A DNA stretch of 64,000 bases, from contig DAIDIP010000013.1 of the NCBI GenBank assembly GCA_027451745.1, positions 1-64,000 on the forward strand, read 5' to 3'. This document shows, piece after piece, positions 55,924 through 64,000 of the stretch. How positions within the stretch are numbered: position 1 is the stretch's first letter; the number at the start of each line of letters is the position of its first letter. Both the position numbers and the translations under genes were made by a program. The notes under the pieces were generated by a model. That model made no database searches. It saw only the letters and a list, made by a program, of their open reading frames with translations, and had not been told where the DNA came from. This DNA is from Candidatus Melainabacteria bacterium (GTDB lineage: Bacteria; Cyanobacteriota; Vampirovibrionia; Obscuribacterales; Obscuribacteraceae).

Positions 55924-56817
55924 TCATTGATTATCTTCTATTTGATAATTCTTTAGGGTCGGGGCCACAGCTTTTGGTAACACTCGTCCTGATATAGCCT
56001 TATTAACACTCTCTGAAACGCTATCTATTAATTGCCCCGCTGTGCTGGCATCATAATACTTCCCACCCGAATTTTGCGTGATGCAATTTAATTGATCTCT
56101 AGCTACATGATCGCGTTTCAAATCCAGGCCAACTACATCAACCTTGATTTTAATTCCGTAAGCGGGCAACATTCTTATAAATCTGCAAGGATCGCCACCA
56201 CAGGTATCTGCACCATCACTTATGAGAATAATTATTTTCTTTCCCTGCGCGCCAGCAAAATCACTTTCGGCTGCTTGCTCTAGAGCAAATTCAAGTGGAG
56301 TCATACCAAAAGCTCTTATATTACGCACTTGTTCAATAATAGCTCGACGATTACCTTGTCCAAGAGGCACCAATAAAGCGGTTTGTCGACAGTCGTCAGC
56401 AAAGAACCCTCTACTACTACCAGCATCACCCAAACCAAAGACACGCAGTCCAATATTAACATCGCCTGGAATACGAGCTAAAGCATTTTGCAATACTTGT
56501 TTAGCCGCCTCCATTTTTTGCATATGATCACCCATTTTCTCTTTCATACTAAAAGAGCAGTCGAGCAAAAAGAGAATATTTATCGGCTCATTTGTATGCT
56601 CAATAGTAGCTTCTACAACGGAGTTTTCGACTCCTGTTTGCATTTTAGTCAAGCTTAAGTCGCTATTGTTTTGGCTTTGGTCGACCTGACTGTTGCTTCT
56701 CACTTGTCGCGGAGGAGCAATGGGGATTTGGTTTAAATTCTCAGCCCTACTTGTTATAGTCCAGAAGAATGAAATAACTAGCACTAGCCATATCGCTTTT
56801 ATTTTTTTGTAACTCAT
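55924..56817 (-). CDS. Secreted von Willebrand factor A domain protein
   Basis: 297 residues. Signal segment 1-25, a Gln/Ser-rich linker, then a VWA domain (about 78-275) with the MIDAS motif LLDCSFSMKE (Asp86-x-Ser-x-Ser) and later MTPLEFAL (Thr) and ISDGADTCGGDP. Cysteines near CGGDPC may form disulfides. Likely periplasmic or surface-exposed metal-dependent adhesion or assembly protein. 35 bases downstream of the CAP-domain gene; the two may be co-transcribed. Confidence 0.85.
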   Translation of the reverse strand: MSYKKIKAIWLVLVISFFWTITSRAENLNQIPIAPPRQVRSNSQVDQSQNNSDLSLTKMQTGVENSVVEATIEHTNEPINILFLLDCSFSMKEKMGDHMQKMEAAKQVLQNALARIPGDVNIGLRVFGLGDAGSSRGFFADDCRQTALLVPLGQGNRRAIIEQVRNIRAFGMTPLEFALEQAAESDFAGAQGKKIIILISDGADTCGGDPCRFIRMLPAYGIKIKVDVVGLDLKRDHVARDQLNCITQNSGGKYYDASTAGQLIDSVSESVNKAISGRVLPKAVAPTLKNYQIEDNQ

Positions 56818-56852
56818 TAGTCTTTAGCCTGCATCAAACTACTGTTATTATT

Positions 56853-58388
56853 CTAACTATGCTTGTCGCTTGTATCACTACTTTCTGTTAATACAAAAGC
56901 ACGTCTGCTTATTGGTATTTGTTTAGGACTCTTGCCCAACGTTGCCCAAACAGTAACATAATAAATGCCTGGCTTACCAGCATTTGACATAGTTACTTTG
57001 CCTTTGAAACTATTTCCATCTATTTTTACCCCGCCATGCAAAGGAATGTCTGACATAGGCTTGGGCTCCGAAGTCGGATCAGGTGTCATCAAAACTAATG
57101 GCGCAGCCAGTGCTACAGGTGGGATAAAAACACCCCCAGCTATTACACCTACCAAACAACCCATTTTTAAAGCTGTTGTCACACCACTATAGTCATGCTC
57201 TCCTTTATGCTTATAACCTACATAATCGAGTGGTGGAAAGTATGGTAATGCTTCTTCAGTTTCATCCGCTCCAGAAGGAAAGTCTTTAGAAATACCTTCC
57301 CAAGCCAAAGTTAGCCGGGCAAATTTATAAGGTTTTTCAACGTAGCCGCTAATTTCTATCTTATCTCCCACTCGAACTGAATTTGGTATTGCCTCCAAAC
57401 TACCATGATTTGTTGTTACTTCTACGCAAGCTATTGCTCGGCGCTGCTCAGGCAATATTTTAAGCGCAAAGCCTAATCCTGTAGCATCCGGTGAGAGCAA
57501 TGACTCACGATCATCTTGCCTGTCAATTAACTGTTTTAGTACCTGAGCAACTAGTGCACGTGTATATTGTCGATCCTTTGTCTGTCCAGACCTTAACGAA
57601 GTCACGCTCTCCACAATTGCTCCATTACCACCTAGATTTGTATACCGCAAATCCGGATTTTCACCTTGTTCATTAATGTGTGAAACTACTCGACGTTTGT
57701 GCAAGTCAGCTATATGTCGCTCAGCCACTAAGCTGGCTGTTTTGTCATTGTTAAGGGGTGGGAAATTAAGCTGTAAACGGGCTTTATTAATCAATTCCAA
57801 CGCATAGGCGGGAAGATCTCTTTCATCAACAGTCGTTTGATTCTCAGGACTTTGGACGACCATTTCAAAATAAGTCAATTCCGGTAGCTCATGAGGTATT
57901 ATTTGTCTCATGGGTGGATTAACCAAAGGCAATATGGTCGAATTATTTTGAAAATCTGGATTTTCTTCTTGCAATAATTCATTAGGTCCCAGAATAGTCA
58001 ATTTCAACTTTTGAGTTCTATCAAACAATGATAGATTTTTGTAGTTAGCATGAAATATCTCTTGTTCCAAAGCATTGAGACGATCTTCAATTGGATCAGT
58101 AGGCTTTGCTTTTCCAAACGTTATTGTTTCCAGTTTACCAATTAAAGGATATTGCGTTTCATCCGTCACCATATTTGGTGCTATGGTAGTTTTTGTCAAA
58201 CCAGACAAATCACCACTTGAAGTCTTCTCGGTACTTTTTTTATTATTTACAGGTGCAGCAACAGGTTTTTCAGGGATCAGGACGGTTTCTTGTCCGTTTG
58301 CTGTATTAGCCTGCATTGCCGATGCGCTGAAGCGAGTAAGGCAGAAAACTGCCAATACCAGTTTAATTTCTAACCTCAAAGCTTTCAT
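56853..58388 (-). CDS. Secreted CAP (SCP/PR1) domain protein
   Basis: 511 residues with a signal peptide (cleavage about 24) and a long low-complexity spacer. The CAP domain lies at about 190-320: ALELINKARLQLNFPPL, then SLVAERHIADLHKRRVVSHINEQGENPDLR (in parts), which keeps the His positions and SH-N-x-x-G-x-x-P pattern. The C-terminal ~170 residues include a beta-sandwich-like region (VGDKIEISGYVEKPYKFARL) and a hydrophobic stretch (about 415-440). Role in the envelope unknown. Confidence 0.8.
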   Translation of the reverse strand: MKALRLEIKLVLAVFCLTRFSASAMQANTANGQETVLIPEKPVAAPVNNKKSTEKTSSGDLSGLTKTTIAPNMVTDETQYPLIGKLETITFGKAKPTDPIEDRLNALEQEIFHANYKNLSLFDRTQKLKLTILGPNELLQEENPDFQNNSTILPLVNPPMRQIIPHELPELTYFEMVVQSPENQTTVDERDLPAYALELINKARLQLNFPPLNNDKTASLVAERHIADLHKRRVVSHINEQGENPDLRYTNLGGNGAIVESVTSLRSGQTKDRQYTRALVAQVLKQLIDRQDDRESLLSPDATGLGFALKILPEQRRAIACVEVTTNHGSLEAIPNSVRVGDKIEISGYVEKPYKFARLTLAWEGISKDFPSGADETEEALPYFPPLDYVGYKHKGEHDYSGVTTALKMGCLVGVIAGGVFIPPVALAAPLVLMTPDPTSEPKPMSDIPLHGGVKIDGNSFKGKVTMSNAGKPGIYYVTVWATLGKSPKQIPISRRAFVLTESSDTSDKHS

Positions 58389-58487
58389 TTTATATATTCT
58401 GTGTTGGTTTCAACAGTAATTGTAGTCCCTTTTCCTATCACCGAACCAAAAAGTATAAAAAATACCTTACTCGATAATTTAAGAATA

Positions 58488-59468
58488 TTAAACCAAGCAA
58501 GCTATTGCAGCTTGGCGCCCGGTTGGGCCTTCGCCACAAACGTAAGAACGACGATAAGAATAAAATAGATCCTTTTTGCAGGACGTACAAAAATTTGTTA
58601 TATCAACATCTGAAACGTTCAGGTCAAGAAGTTGATAAGCATTTATAGCTTTTAAGTCAACATGAATTTGTGTTTCTCCTAACTTAAAAAAGTCTGTTAG
58701 ATTGAGTTTATTGATCAAGTCCCAAATTTTACCAGTCATATTTTTTAGCTCGTCTTTTAGCTCTGAGCATGGTTGCTTGAATGCCTCAACCGCTTCGACC
58801 ATTTTTAATAATTCGTCTGTGCTAATTAAACTAGCCATCAACTTTACGACTACGTCTACTCCAACTGGATAACAACAAGAATCGATAGCTGGACCAATAG
58901 CAACAACTAAATCATTTGCTTTACTATCACATTTTTCCATCATGAATTGCACAGCCTCTTTGCCAATACCGCCAGCAGTACCACGCCAACCGGCATGTAT
59001 CAGGCAAAGGATATGCTTTGCCTGATCATATACAATCATGGGAACACAATCTGCAAATGTCATATACACTGGTCTCAGGCGAGTTCTGGTAGCAATCCCG
59101 TCTACTTCACCTGGATCACTATGTGTTTCCAGCATAACTACATCCGCCGAATGAACCAAACGTTTTGCTGTAATTAAATGTTGAAATGGTAAGTTCAAAG
59201 CCTGGCAAAGCAATGCTTTATTGTGGCGTGCATCTTTTCGTGTTTCCTCATCAGTTGTATTGTTGATCCCCACATTGAATGAATCGAAAGGGGGCTTACT
59301 TTGTCCTCCTAGGCGCGTAGTAAAAGCATGAACAAAGTTTGGATACTTATTTAATAAAGGCGAAAATACCAAAACCAGTCCATTTCTTTCTTCAAGTACC
59401 CACTCATCTTTAGTAAGTGCTTTTTCTTTTTTATCAACAATAATTGTATTCATACCAGATACATTCAT
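58488..59468 (-). CDS. Laccase-domain (YfiH/PgeF) family protein, purine nucleoside phosphorylase-like
   Basis: I choose ATG 59468, which overlaps the SDR stop by four bases (ATGA); ATG 59453 is also possible, and a longer frame at 59531 is not supported. The product is 326 residues. Family motifs: HAFTTRLGGQS, FNVGIN, TFADCVPMIVYD, LIHAGWRGTAGG and AIGPAIDSCCYPVG, and a C-terminal FYSYRR region. These carry the His-Cys-His metal site. The family includes multicopper-like purine nucleoside phosphorylases/adenosine deaminases and PgeF, which edits peptidoglycan. The region around residues 200-250 is expanded compared to the ~245-residue family norm. Confidence 0.85.
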   Translation of the reverse strand: MNVSGMNTIIVDKKEKALTKDEWVLEERNGLVLVFSPLLNKYPNFVHAFTTRLGGQSKPPFDSFNVGINNTTDEETRKDARHNKALLCQALNLPFQHLITAKRLVHSADVVMLETHSDPGEVDGIATRTRLRPVYMTFADCVPMIVYDQAKHILCLIHAGWRGTAGGIGKEAVQFMMEKCDSKANDLVVAIGPAIDSCCYPVGVDVVVKLMASLISTDELLKMVEAVEAFKQPCSELKDELKNMTGKIWDLINKLNLTDFFKLGETQIHVDLKAINAYQLLDLNVSDVDITNFCTSCKKDLFYSYRRSYVCGEGPTGRQAAIACLV

Positions 59469-60319
59469 AATGAAAGGCCGCCACATATTTTTATACTTTG
59501 TCCGGTAATCCCCTGGGCTTCTTCGGAACAAAGGAATGCCGTAAGATGAGCAATTTCATCTGCAGATAAAATACGTTCCTGGGGAGATGAAAGACGTGCG
59601 ATTTCTACAGAATCATTTACAGCAATATTATTCAGACGACACCACTCTAAATCATTCAATTGATTCAGGGACATCTCTGTTTCAACCCAACTTGGACAAA
59701 CAGCATTTACCGTAACTCCATATTTCGCCAATTCCAAAGCTAGAGACTGAGTTAAACCAAGCAATCCTGCTTTAGCAACACTATAAGATAATGCATATGC
59801 TTCTCCATTTGCCGAAGTAGACGAAATATTCACAATCCGTCCCCATTTCTTTTTGATCATAAATTGTGATAAATAACAAGACAATTCATAAGCTGCCGTC
59901 AAATGAATAGCAAGAGTATCATTCCAAATTTTTCTATTCTTTTTGTAAGCACCATCCAAAGCAAAATTACCAGCGCTGTGGATAAATATTTCCGGACCTG
60001 TTTTATCAAAATTCGCTTCTAACTCTTCAATCAAATTAGAACTCTCTTTCAAATCACAAACAATTATCTGGCAATTGATATTTTCGTTTTGCAAATAAAT
60101 TTCTTCTTGTATCAATTGCAATCGATCTTTGTCACGACTGAGAAGTACTAGATTCGATCCATTTTGTGCAAAAGTAACAGCTATTGCTCGCCCAATTCCT
60201 CGACTAGCGCCGGTAATTAAAGCAGTTTTACCGGCGAGGCTATACCTGTTAACTCCATGCAAGCGTGGGTTGTGCAGTTGTTCTTTTTCTTCTATTTTTT
60301 TCAAATCAATTAATCTCAA
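59465..60319 (-). CDS. Short-chain dehydrogenase/reductase (FabG-like)
   Basis: 284 residues, TTG start without a clear ribosome site. Classical SDR fold: ALITGASRGIGRAIAVTF, LLSRDKD, IHSAGNF (N-A-G variant), IVNISSTSANGEA (Ser) and SYSVAKAG (Tyr-x3-Lys), then VNAVCPSWVETEM and ILSADEIAHLTAFLCSEEAQGITGQ. It may reduce a 3-oxoacyl or another keto group. It overlaps the laccase-domain gene by four bases; the two form an operon. Confidence 0.85.
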   Translation of the reverse strand: MRLIDLKKIEEKEQLHNPRLHGVNRYSLAGKTALITGASRGIGRAIAVTFAQNGSNLVLLSRDKDRLQLIQEEIYLQNENINCQIIVCDLKESSNLIEELEANFDKTGPEIFIHSAGNFALDGAYKKNRKIWNDTLAIHLTAAYELSCYLSQFMIKKKWGRIVNISSTSANGEAYALSYSVAKAGLLGLTQSLALELAKYGVTVNAVCPSWVETEMSLNQLNDLEWCRLNNIAVNDSVEIARLSSPQERILSADEIAHLTAFLCSEEAQGITGQSIKICGGLSL

Positions 60320-60441
60320 ATCTATAAATATCGTGTCTTCACGCGGCTCTTAACGAACTCATGATAGTATTTGATAAATCATCTACACTAAAGATATCAC
60401 TAATCTCCCTACAGTTAAGCTAATTGTATATAGGAGCAAAT

Positions 60442-61866
60442 ATGAAAAACCTCAGAAACACTCATCCTGCAGTCCAAGTCAAAAATGCATTAATCGCTCT
60501 TTTTCTTAGTCAAAGTTTAACTTTATTATCTTTGCCGGTCCTGGCTGATACAGCATATGTAAAAATCGCCGGTCAACCTATATTTCCCATTTCATCAGCG
60601 GCTGACGCCGGTACTGTGGCAAAGCGAGCCGAAACCATCCAAGAATATCTTGATAATGCTTTAGTTGCCGCTAAAGATCGTTCACCAAATTCTGTAAATA
60701 TCACATATGTCAAAGGTACGCCTGTTATTACTCTGGGGGGTTACCAAGTAGTCACTGTTGACACCCATGATGCAAGCGCCGCAAATACAACCCCTGCCTT
60801 GTTAGCTAATCAATGGGCAGACAAAATTCGTGCAGCCCTTTCAAATCAAGCAAGTGTAAATAGCTACGTAGCACAATTAACAGGTTCCTACGCTTCAAGC
60901 GCTCCGCCAGTTAATTCGGTCAATACTGCTCGTCCAGAAATCAGTCAGCCGCAAAGCAATTTTGTACCTTATAGTGGCAATCAAGTTACCAGCGGGGCAA
61001 ACAATTACCCACCCGCACCGAATAATTACCCCCAGCAGCAAAATAATTATTCTGCTCGCCCATCTAATAATTTTCCACCCCAAAACCAACCATTTAATGG
61101 TAGCCCGCAACAAGGATATGATTCGTATCACGCTAATTCATATAATCCAAATACCAACTATAGTCCTGGCTATCAATCCAATTTTGGACAGAATCCCAAC
61201 CAAGTTTATTATCAAGGCGGACCAAACAATCAGCCGCAGGGATATCGGCAAGGGCGTATAGCCTATGCTCAAGTAGGACAAATTATTCCAGTCACACTTT
61301 CTACATCTATTGCTACCCAAGTTGCTAAAAGCGGTGATCTTATACAAGCTACTGTTTCTCAGAACGTCAATGTTGGTGACTCAGTCATTCCTGCTGGCTC
61401 TGTTGTAATAGGACAGGTTACTGATGCCCGTGCTGGTGGACGGCTAACTCGTTCCGGTGAATTACAAATAAGATTTAATCGTCTACGTTTGCCTGATGGG
61501 TCTGAAACTCCCATCACTGCTCACATAGTAGGCAGCATAGCTAAGTATGCTGAGGTTGGTGGCGATCAGTCAGACACGTTTAAAGGTGAAACAACTAAAA
61601 ACAAGGTTGGCTCTGTAGCGTTTAGAGGACTATTAGGAGCTGGCGGCGGAGCGGCTCTTGGTACTGCAGTTGGTGCAATTGCCGGTGGTGGGCATGGGGC
61701 TGGCATGGGTGCTTGGTCTGGTGCTGCCATTGGCGGTGGACTTGGCGCAGCAGACAGCTTAATCCTTCGCAAAGGCAAAGATGTAACCATACCTTCAGGC
61801 ACCAATATGCAATTACAGCTTGATTCACCTGTAGCAATATCTGGTGTTGCACCAGCTGGATATTAA
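60442..61866 (+). CDS. Secreted protein with N/Q/P-rich linker, VirB10/TrbI-like beta segment and glycine zipper
   Basis: 474 residues from ATG 60442 (TAGGAG ribosome site; a TTG at 60424 is rejected). Signal peptide ends at VLA-D. Residues about 40-155 are an alpha/beta region, 160-280 a low-complexity Asn/Gln/Pro/Tyr stretch. About 285-400 is beta-rich, with GQIIPVTLSTSIATQVAKSGD and VNVGDSVIPAGSVVIGQV given in parts, resembling the beta-barrel of VirB10/TrbI. Then a Gly/Ala zipper (RGLLGAGGGAALGTAVGAIAGGG in parts) that could insert in a membrane, and a C-terminal strand pair. The function is unknown. Confidence 0.75.
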   Translation: MKNLRNTHPAVQVKNALIALFLSQSLTLLSLPVLADTAYVKIAGQPIFPISSAADAGTVAKRAETIQEYLDNALVAAKDRSPNSVNITYVKGTPVITLGGYQVVTVDTHDASAANTTPALLANQWADKIRAALSNQASVNSYVAQLTGSYASSAPPVNSVNTARPEISQPQSNFVPYSGNQVTSGANNYPPAPNNYPQQQNNYSARPSNNFPPQNQPFNGSPQQGYDSYHANSYNPNTNYSPGYQSNFGQNPNQVYYQGGPNNQPQGYRQGRIAYAQVGQIIPVTLSTSIATQVAKSGDLIQATVSQNVNVGDSVIPAGSVVIGQVTDARAGGRLTRSGELQIRFNRLRLPDGSETPITAHIVGSIAKYAEVGGDQSDTFKGETTKNKVGSVAFRGLLGAGGGAALGTAVGAIAGGGHGAGMGAWSGAAIGGGLGAADSLILRKGKDVTIPSGTNMQLQLDSPVAISGVAPAGY

Positions 61867-61976
61867 AACGCCATATTTGGCACTTGATATAAATTTTGCC
61901 ATCTACATTAAATTAGCAAAACAGAATTCTAATAAGCGCATATAATTTCACAGTCATCATTACTGAGAGTATTAGA

Positions 61977-62144
61977 TTGAATATTCGTTCGTTTGTTTTG
62001 ATTCTTTTCTTACTGCTAAATATTGCAGACATATATTCAACCAGCATATACGCTAGCAATCGTAGCTATGATAAAAAAGTTTCTATTTGCTCCACAAAGA
62101 AAGACATCGCTCTTACAGACAATCTGTTCTCTAGAGTTTTTTAG
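61977..62144 (+). CDS. Possible small secreted peptide (55 residues)
   Basis: In the 315-bp gap downstream of the preceding gene, a TTG frame encodes a hydrophobic N-terminal segment (VLILFLLLNIADIY) followed by a polar tail with SYASN-like and CSTKKDIAL parts. It looks like a signal peptide, but there is no clear ribosome site. Apart from this, nothing is seen in 61867-62181. Confidence 0.25.
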   Translation: MNIRSFVLILFLLLNIADIYSTSIYASNRSYDKKVSICSTKKDIALTDNLFSRVF

Positions 62145-62181
62145 TCAAATTTCTGCAAGAACGAATCTCCAGCGACCGATT

Positions 62182-63501
62182 CTATAGCTGTGCGACTTTC
62201 TTTTTCTTACTTGACTTAGCAGGCACAACCTGTCCATGTACCTTAGCCTTTGCATTAGCTATTAAACTAGCTTCGGTTGCAGGTTCACCTGTAAATTCTT
62301 CTTTGAATTCACACAAGAATTCGTCCCCAGGTTTGATGATTGCTTCTTGTCCTTTAATTACGCAGTCTTCCACAACCCAGCTGCCAGGCACTCCACTAAA
62401 AAATCCCACAGCAAAACCTTTCAGTCGGCGATGTCTAACATTCAAACCAACTGGTTTAGTAAAAGCAAAAGAAGGATTAGCTGCACCGATTAGACCTAAA
62501 GCAACTGGCATAGCACCAAAGCTAAATACTCCTGCTGGAGCCAAAGCAAAGTTTAATCCTACACGAATAGCTTTATAGCGCAATTGTTGTGACCACGGAC
62601 CTGTTACTTGTCCGTAATGGTTTACACCCAATACTCGTCCTTCACCTTTATTTTTAACTATACGGGCAGTTTGCGCTGGTGTAGCGACCAGAGGTAAATG
62701 TTCACCTTTATCGTTAATTATTTCGTCGAATGACACACCTAAACAGCCTGAATTTCTATACCAGCGTTCAGTAGACAATAATGAACGCATTGTACAACGT
62801 GCTTTCAAGACATAATTTAAATGCCCATTTACAGTTGAGCCTTTTTTGGCAATTAGTCTGTCGCCAATTTTGAGATCATATTTAAGCTTAGCTTCAAACG
62901 GATCGCCTTCTTTAGCAGTTTTGCTATTAATTTGTGAGCACACTACAACTGGGAATTTGGCTCCGGTAATAATTTTTGTTTTGCCACCATCAGTTGGCAA
63001 ATCCTTATATTTAATTGTTGCTTCGACTTCAACAGCTTCATCAGCATCAATTATTATGGGACGCTCTTCAGTCAAAAAACTTGCTTGTTCTTCTAGTGTT
63101 TTGAATGGCGTTGGTGTCGGTACGGCTAAAGCAAGACTATCGCTCAATATGCCATTAGGTCCAATTGCTTCTTGTACTTGTTTATGCACTTCTCCCCTGA
63201 TTACCGAGTCCTGCACTTCGGAAGAAATATTTTTTGAAGTTGCCTCAGCTTGGTCTATTATTGACATGTCCGCATAAGACAAAGATGTAGGTAACATCTC
63301 TTTCAAAGGATCGTTTGCAGTAGCTGGCAAAACGAGATTAGCAGGATTAATTGCCGCCTCCAACTGAGCTGACTTAAGTTCAACAGTAGTTACTTCGGCT
63401 GCATATAAAGCTGTTGAATTCAGGAGCAATATACCGACGCTAGTAAGGGCGCCGAACGTAGCTATATTTTTGCGATTTGAATTTGTTTTATTAGTTGACA
63501 T
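62182..63501 (-). CDS. Secreted beta-rich protein, function unknown
   Basis: 439 residues. Signal peptide ends near ALYAAEV. The central part contains KFPVVVCSQINSKTAKEGD and KIGDRLIAKKGSTVNGHL, which follow the same pattern (polar start, K-x-G-D, then V-G-D-x-(V/I)...G-S-x-V-x-G) as the VirB10/TrbI-like segment of the preceding gene. A Lys-rich tail (KSSKKKKVAQL) ends the protein. Ribosome site weak (AGAAAG). Convergent with the small frame; no family recognised. Confidence 0.6.
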   Translation of the reverse strand: MSTNKTNSNRKNIATFGALTSVGILLLNSTALYAAEVTTVELKSAQLEAAINPANLVLPATANDPLKEMLPTSLSYADMSIIDQAEATSKNISSEVQDSVIRGEVHKQVQEAIGPNGILSDSLALAVPTPTPFKTLEEQASFLTEERPIIIDADEAVEVEATIKYKDLPTDGGKTKIITGAKFPVVVCSQINSKTAKEGDPFEAKLKYDLKIGDRLIAKKGSTVNGHLNYVLKARCTMRSLLSTERWYRNSGCLGVSFDEIINDKGEHLPLVATPAQTARIVKNKGEGRVLGVNHYGQVTGPWSQQLRYKAIRVGLNFALAPAGVFSFGAMPVALGLIGAANPSFAFTKPVGLNVRHRRLKGFAVGFFSGVPGSWVVEDCVIKGQEAIIKPGDEFLCEFKEEFTGEPATEASLIANAKAKVHGQVVPAKSSKKKKVAQL

Positions 63502-63617
63502 TGGTTTATAAATTCTTTCTGGAAAAATAATTGTACTGTCAAACGAATGTCAAGCGTATGCCTGATAAATATCGCTTGCAGAGGTCCTTGGATATTAATA
63601 CCCCAAATAATCAGAAC

Positions 63618-64000
63618 TTAATACAAGGGACCAAAAATTTGAAAAGAAGCCCAATTTATTGGTCTCACATTTCGACTTAATTGAGCAAGCTCTGCTTGCC
63701 GCAAAGCAATTACCGCCGATTCCCCTGACAACTGCTTCTTGTAGAAATCAATCAATTCTTCTGTCCTGTTATTTGATTCCTGATGCCAAAGATCAATTAC
63801 ACCATTGCGAACACCAGCATAGCGCAAAGCGCAAGCGGCAGAAGATACAGGATACATACTATTTCTATCTTGATCTTCATTCTTAGCTACGGCCGATCCA
63901 CTAAGCACCACAGCATCACAAGCCATCGGCGTAGCCAACACTGTTGCTATAGAAGTAGCAGTGTCTTCCTTACTTTGCTTAAGTGGCAAGTCTGTGGCTA
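63618..64000 (-). CDS. CHAT-domain protein, C-terminal part (gene continues past window edge)
   Basis: The frame is open to the last base of the window, so the start is outside; 127 residues remain. The fold matches the end of CHAT (caspase-HetF-associated with TPRs) domains: LATPMACDAVVLSGSAVA, then AACALRYAGVRNGVIDLWHQ, ELIDFYKKQLSGES, ALRQAELAQL and NWASFQIFG near the end. In active members the first motif is V-V-L-S-A-C with a catalytic Cys; here the last two residues are Gly-Ser. The protease is therefore probably inactive or degenerate. The conserved His should be upstream. Confidence 0.65.
   Translation of the reverse strand, partial: ATDLPLKQSKEDTATSIATVLATPMACDAVVLSGSAVAKNEDQDRNSMYPVSSAACALRYAGVRNGVIDLWHQESNNRTEELIDFYKKQLSGESAVIALRQAELAQLSRNVRPINWASFQIFGPLY

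Noticed and set aside
1-64000. Insertion sequences, prophage genes, integrases, tRNA or rRNA
   Set aside because: No transposase, integrase or phage protein motif, and no rRNA or cloverleaf-like sequence noticed; not excluded by a computed search.

Overview
The window is chromosomal bacterial DNA, AT-rich by eye (about 40% G+C), densely coded on both strands. It has no rRNA, tRNA, insertion sequence, phage block or CRISPR array that I can see. The best guess for the host is a non-photosynthetic relative of Cyanobacteria (Vampirovibrionia/Melainabacteria, Obscuribacterales-like). Support comes from an IspH of the long cyanobacterial/plant type, a short group-2 (cyanobacterial-like) sigma factor, and an aerobic respiratory set (ETF, ETF-quinone oxidoreductase, complex I antiporter subunits) with no photosynthesis gene. 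A MqnD-like protein hints at menaquinone made by the futalosine route. The taxonomic call is inference.

Layout. 1-9.8 kb: the 3' part of a giant surface protein with about 13 tandem repeats of ~195 residues, a Pro/Thr linker and a FecR-like C-terminal domain. 9.9-13.4 kb: a HAD phosphatase/P-loop ATPase fusion facing a phosphoribosyltransferase, then a sigma factor. 13.7-17.3 kb (minus): etfB-etfA-ETF:quinone oxidoreductase, a tightly overlapping operon ending at a likely intrinsic terminator. 17.5-22.5 kb: small genes, namely a secreted thioredoxin, a two-domain lipoprotein, a 75-residue Hfq/Sm-like protein, UPF0158, pterin carbinolamine dehydratase and a coiled-coil protein. 22.6-28.0 kb: ispH-hemE-hemG-ppx/gppA. 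29.1-36.3 kb: a seven-gene, mostly overlapping cluster around a GH3-type acyl-adenylating enzyme, with an enolase-superfamily epimerase, an alpha/beta hydrolase, three extended SDRs and a small Mpo1/DUF962-like membrane protein. This is the strongest candidate for an undescribed pathway. 36.4-41.4 kb (minus): an HTTM membrane-protein triad, a membrane-anchored protein, MqnD-like and a zincin-like protein. 41.5-46.9 kb: an LCP-family cell-wall ligase, then a sulfur/persulfide module (ArsR regulator, divergent rhodanese, CoA-disulfide-reductase-like flavoprotein with C-terminal rhodanese, hydrolase) with a perfect inverted-repeat operator. 47-50 kb: 2-oxoacid:ferredoxin oxidoreductase. 50.3-54.4 kb: NuoL with a downstream 64-residue His-rich membrane protein, and a divergent NuoM. 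54.4-64 kb: TPR lipoprotein, DUF190 and CrcB (fluoride), VWA and CAP secreted proteins, PgeF-like laccase-domain protein, SDR, two secreted proteins sharing a beta-rich segment, and the 3' end of a degenerate CHAT-domain gene.

Together the genes describe a respiring heterotroph: ETF delivers electrons from acyl-CoA oxidation to quinone, Kor feeds ferredoxin, NuoL/M pump protons, and ispH/hemE/hemG make quinone side chains and haem. An elaborate secreted and cell-envelope protein set accompanies this. Several likely starts are TTG or GTG with good Shine-Dalgarno sequences; where the start was moved, the reason is given.
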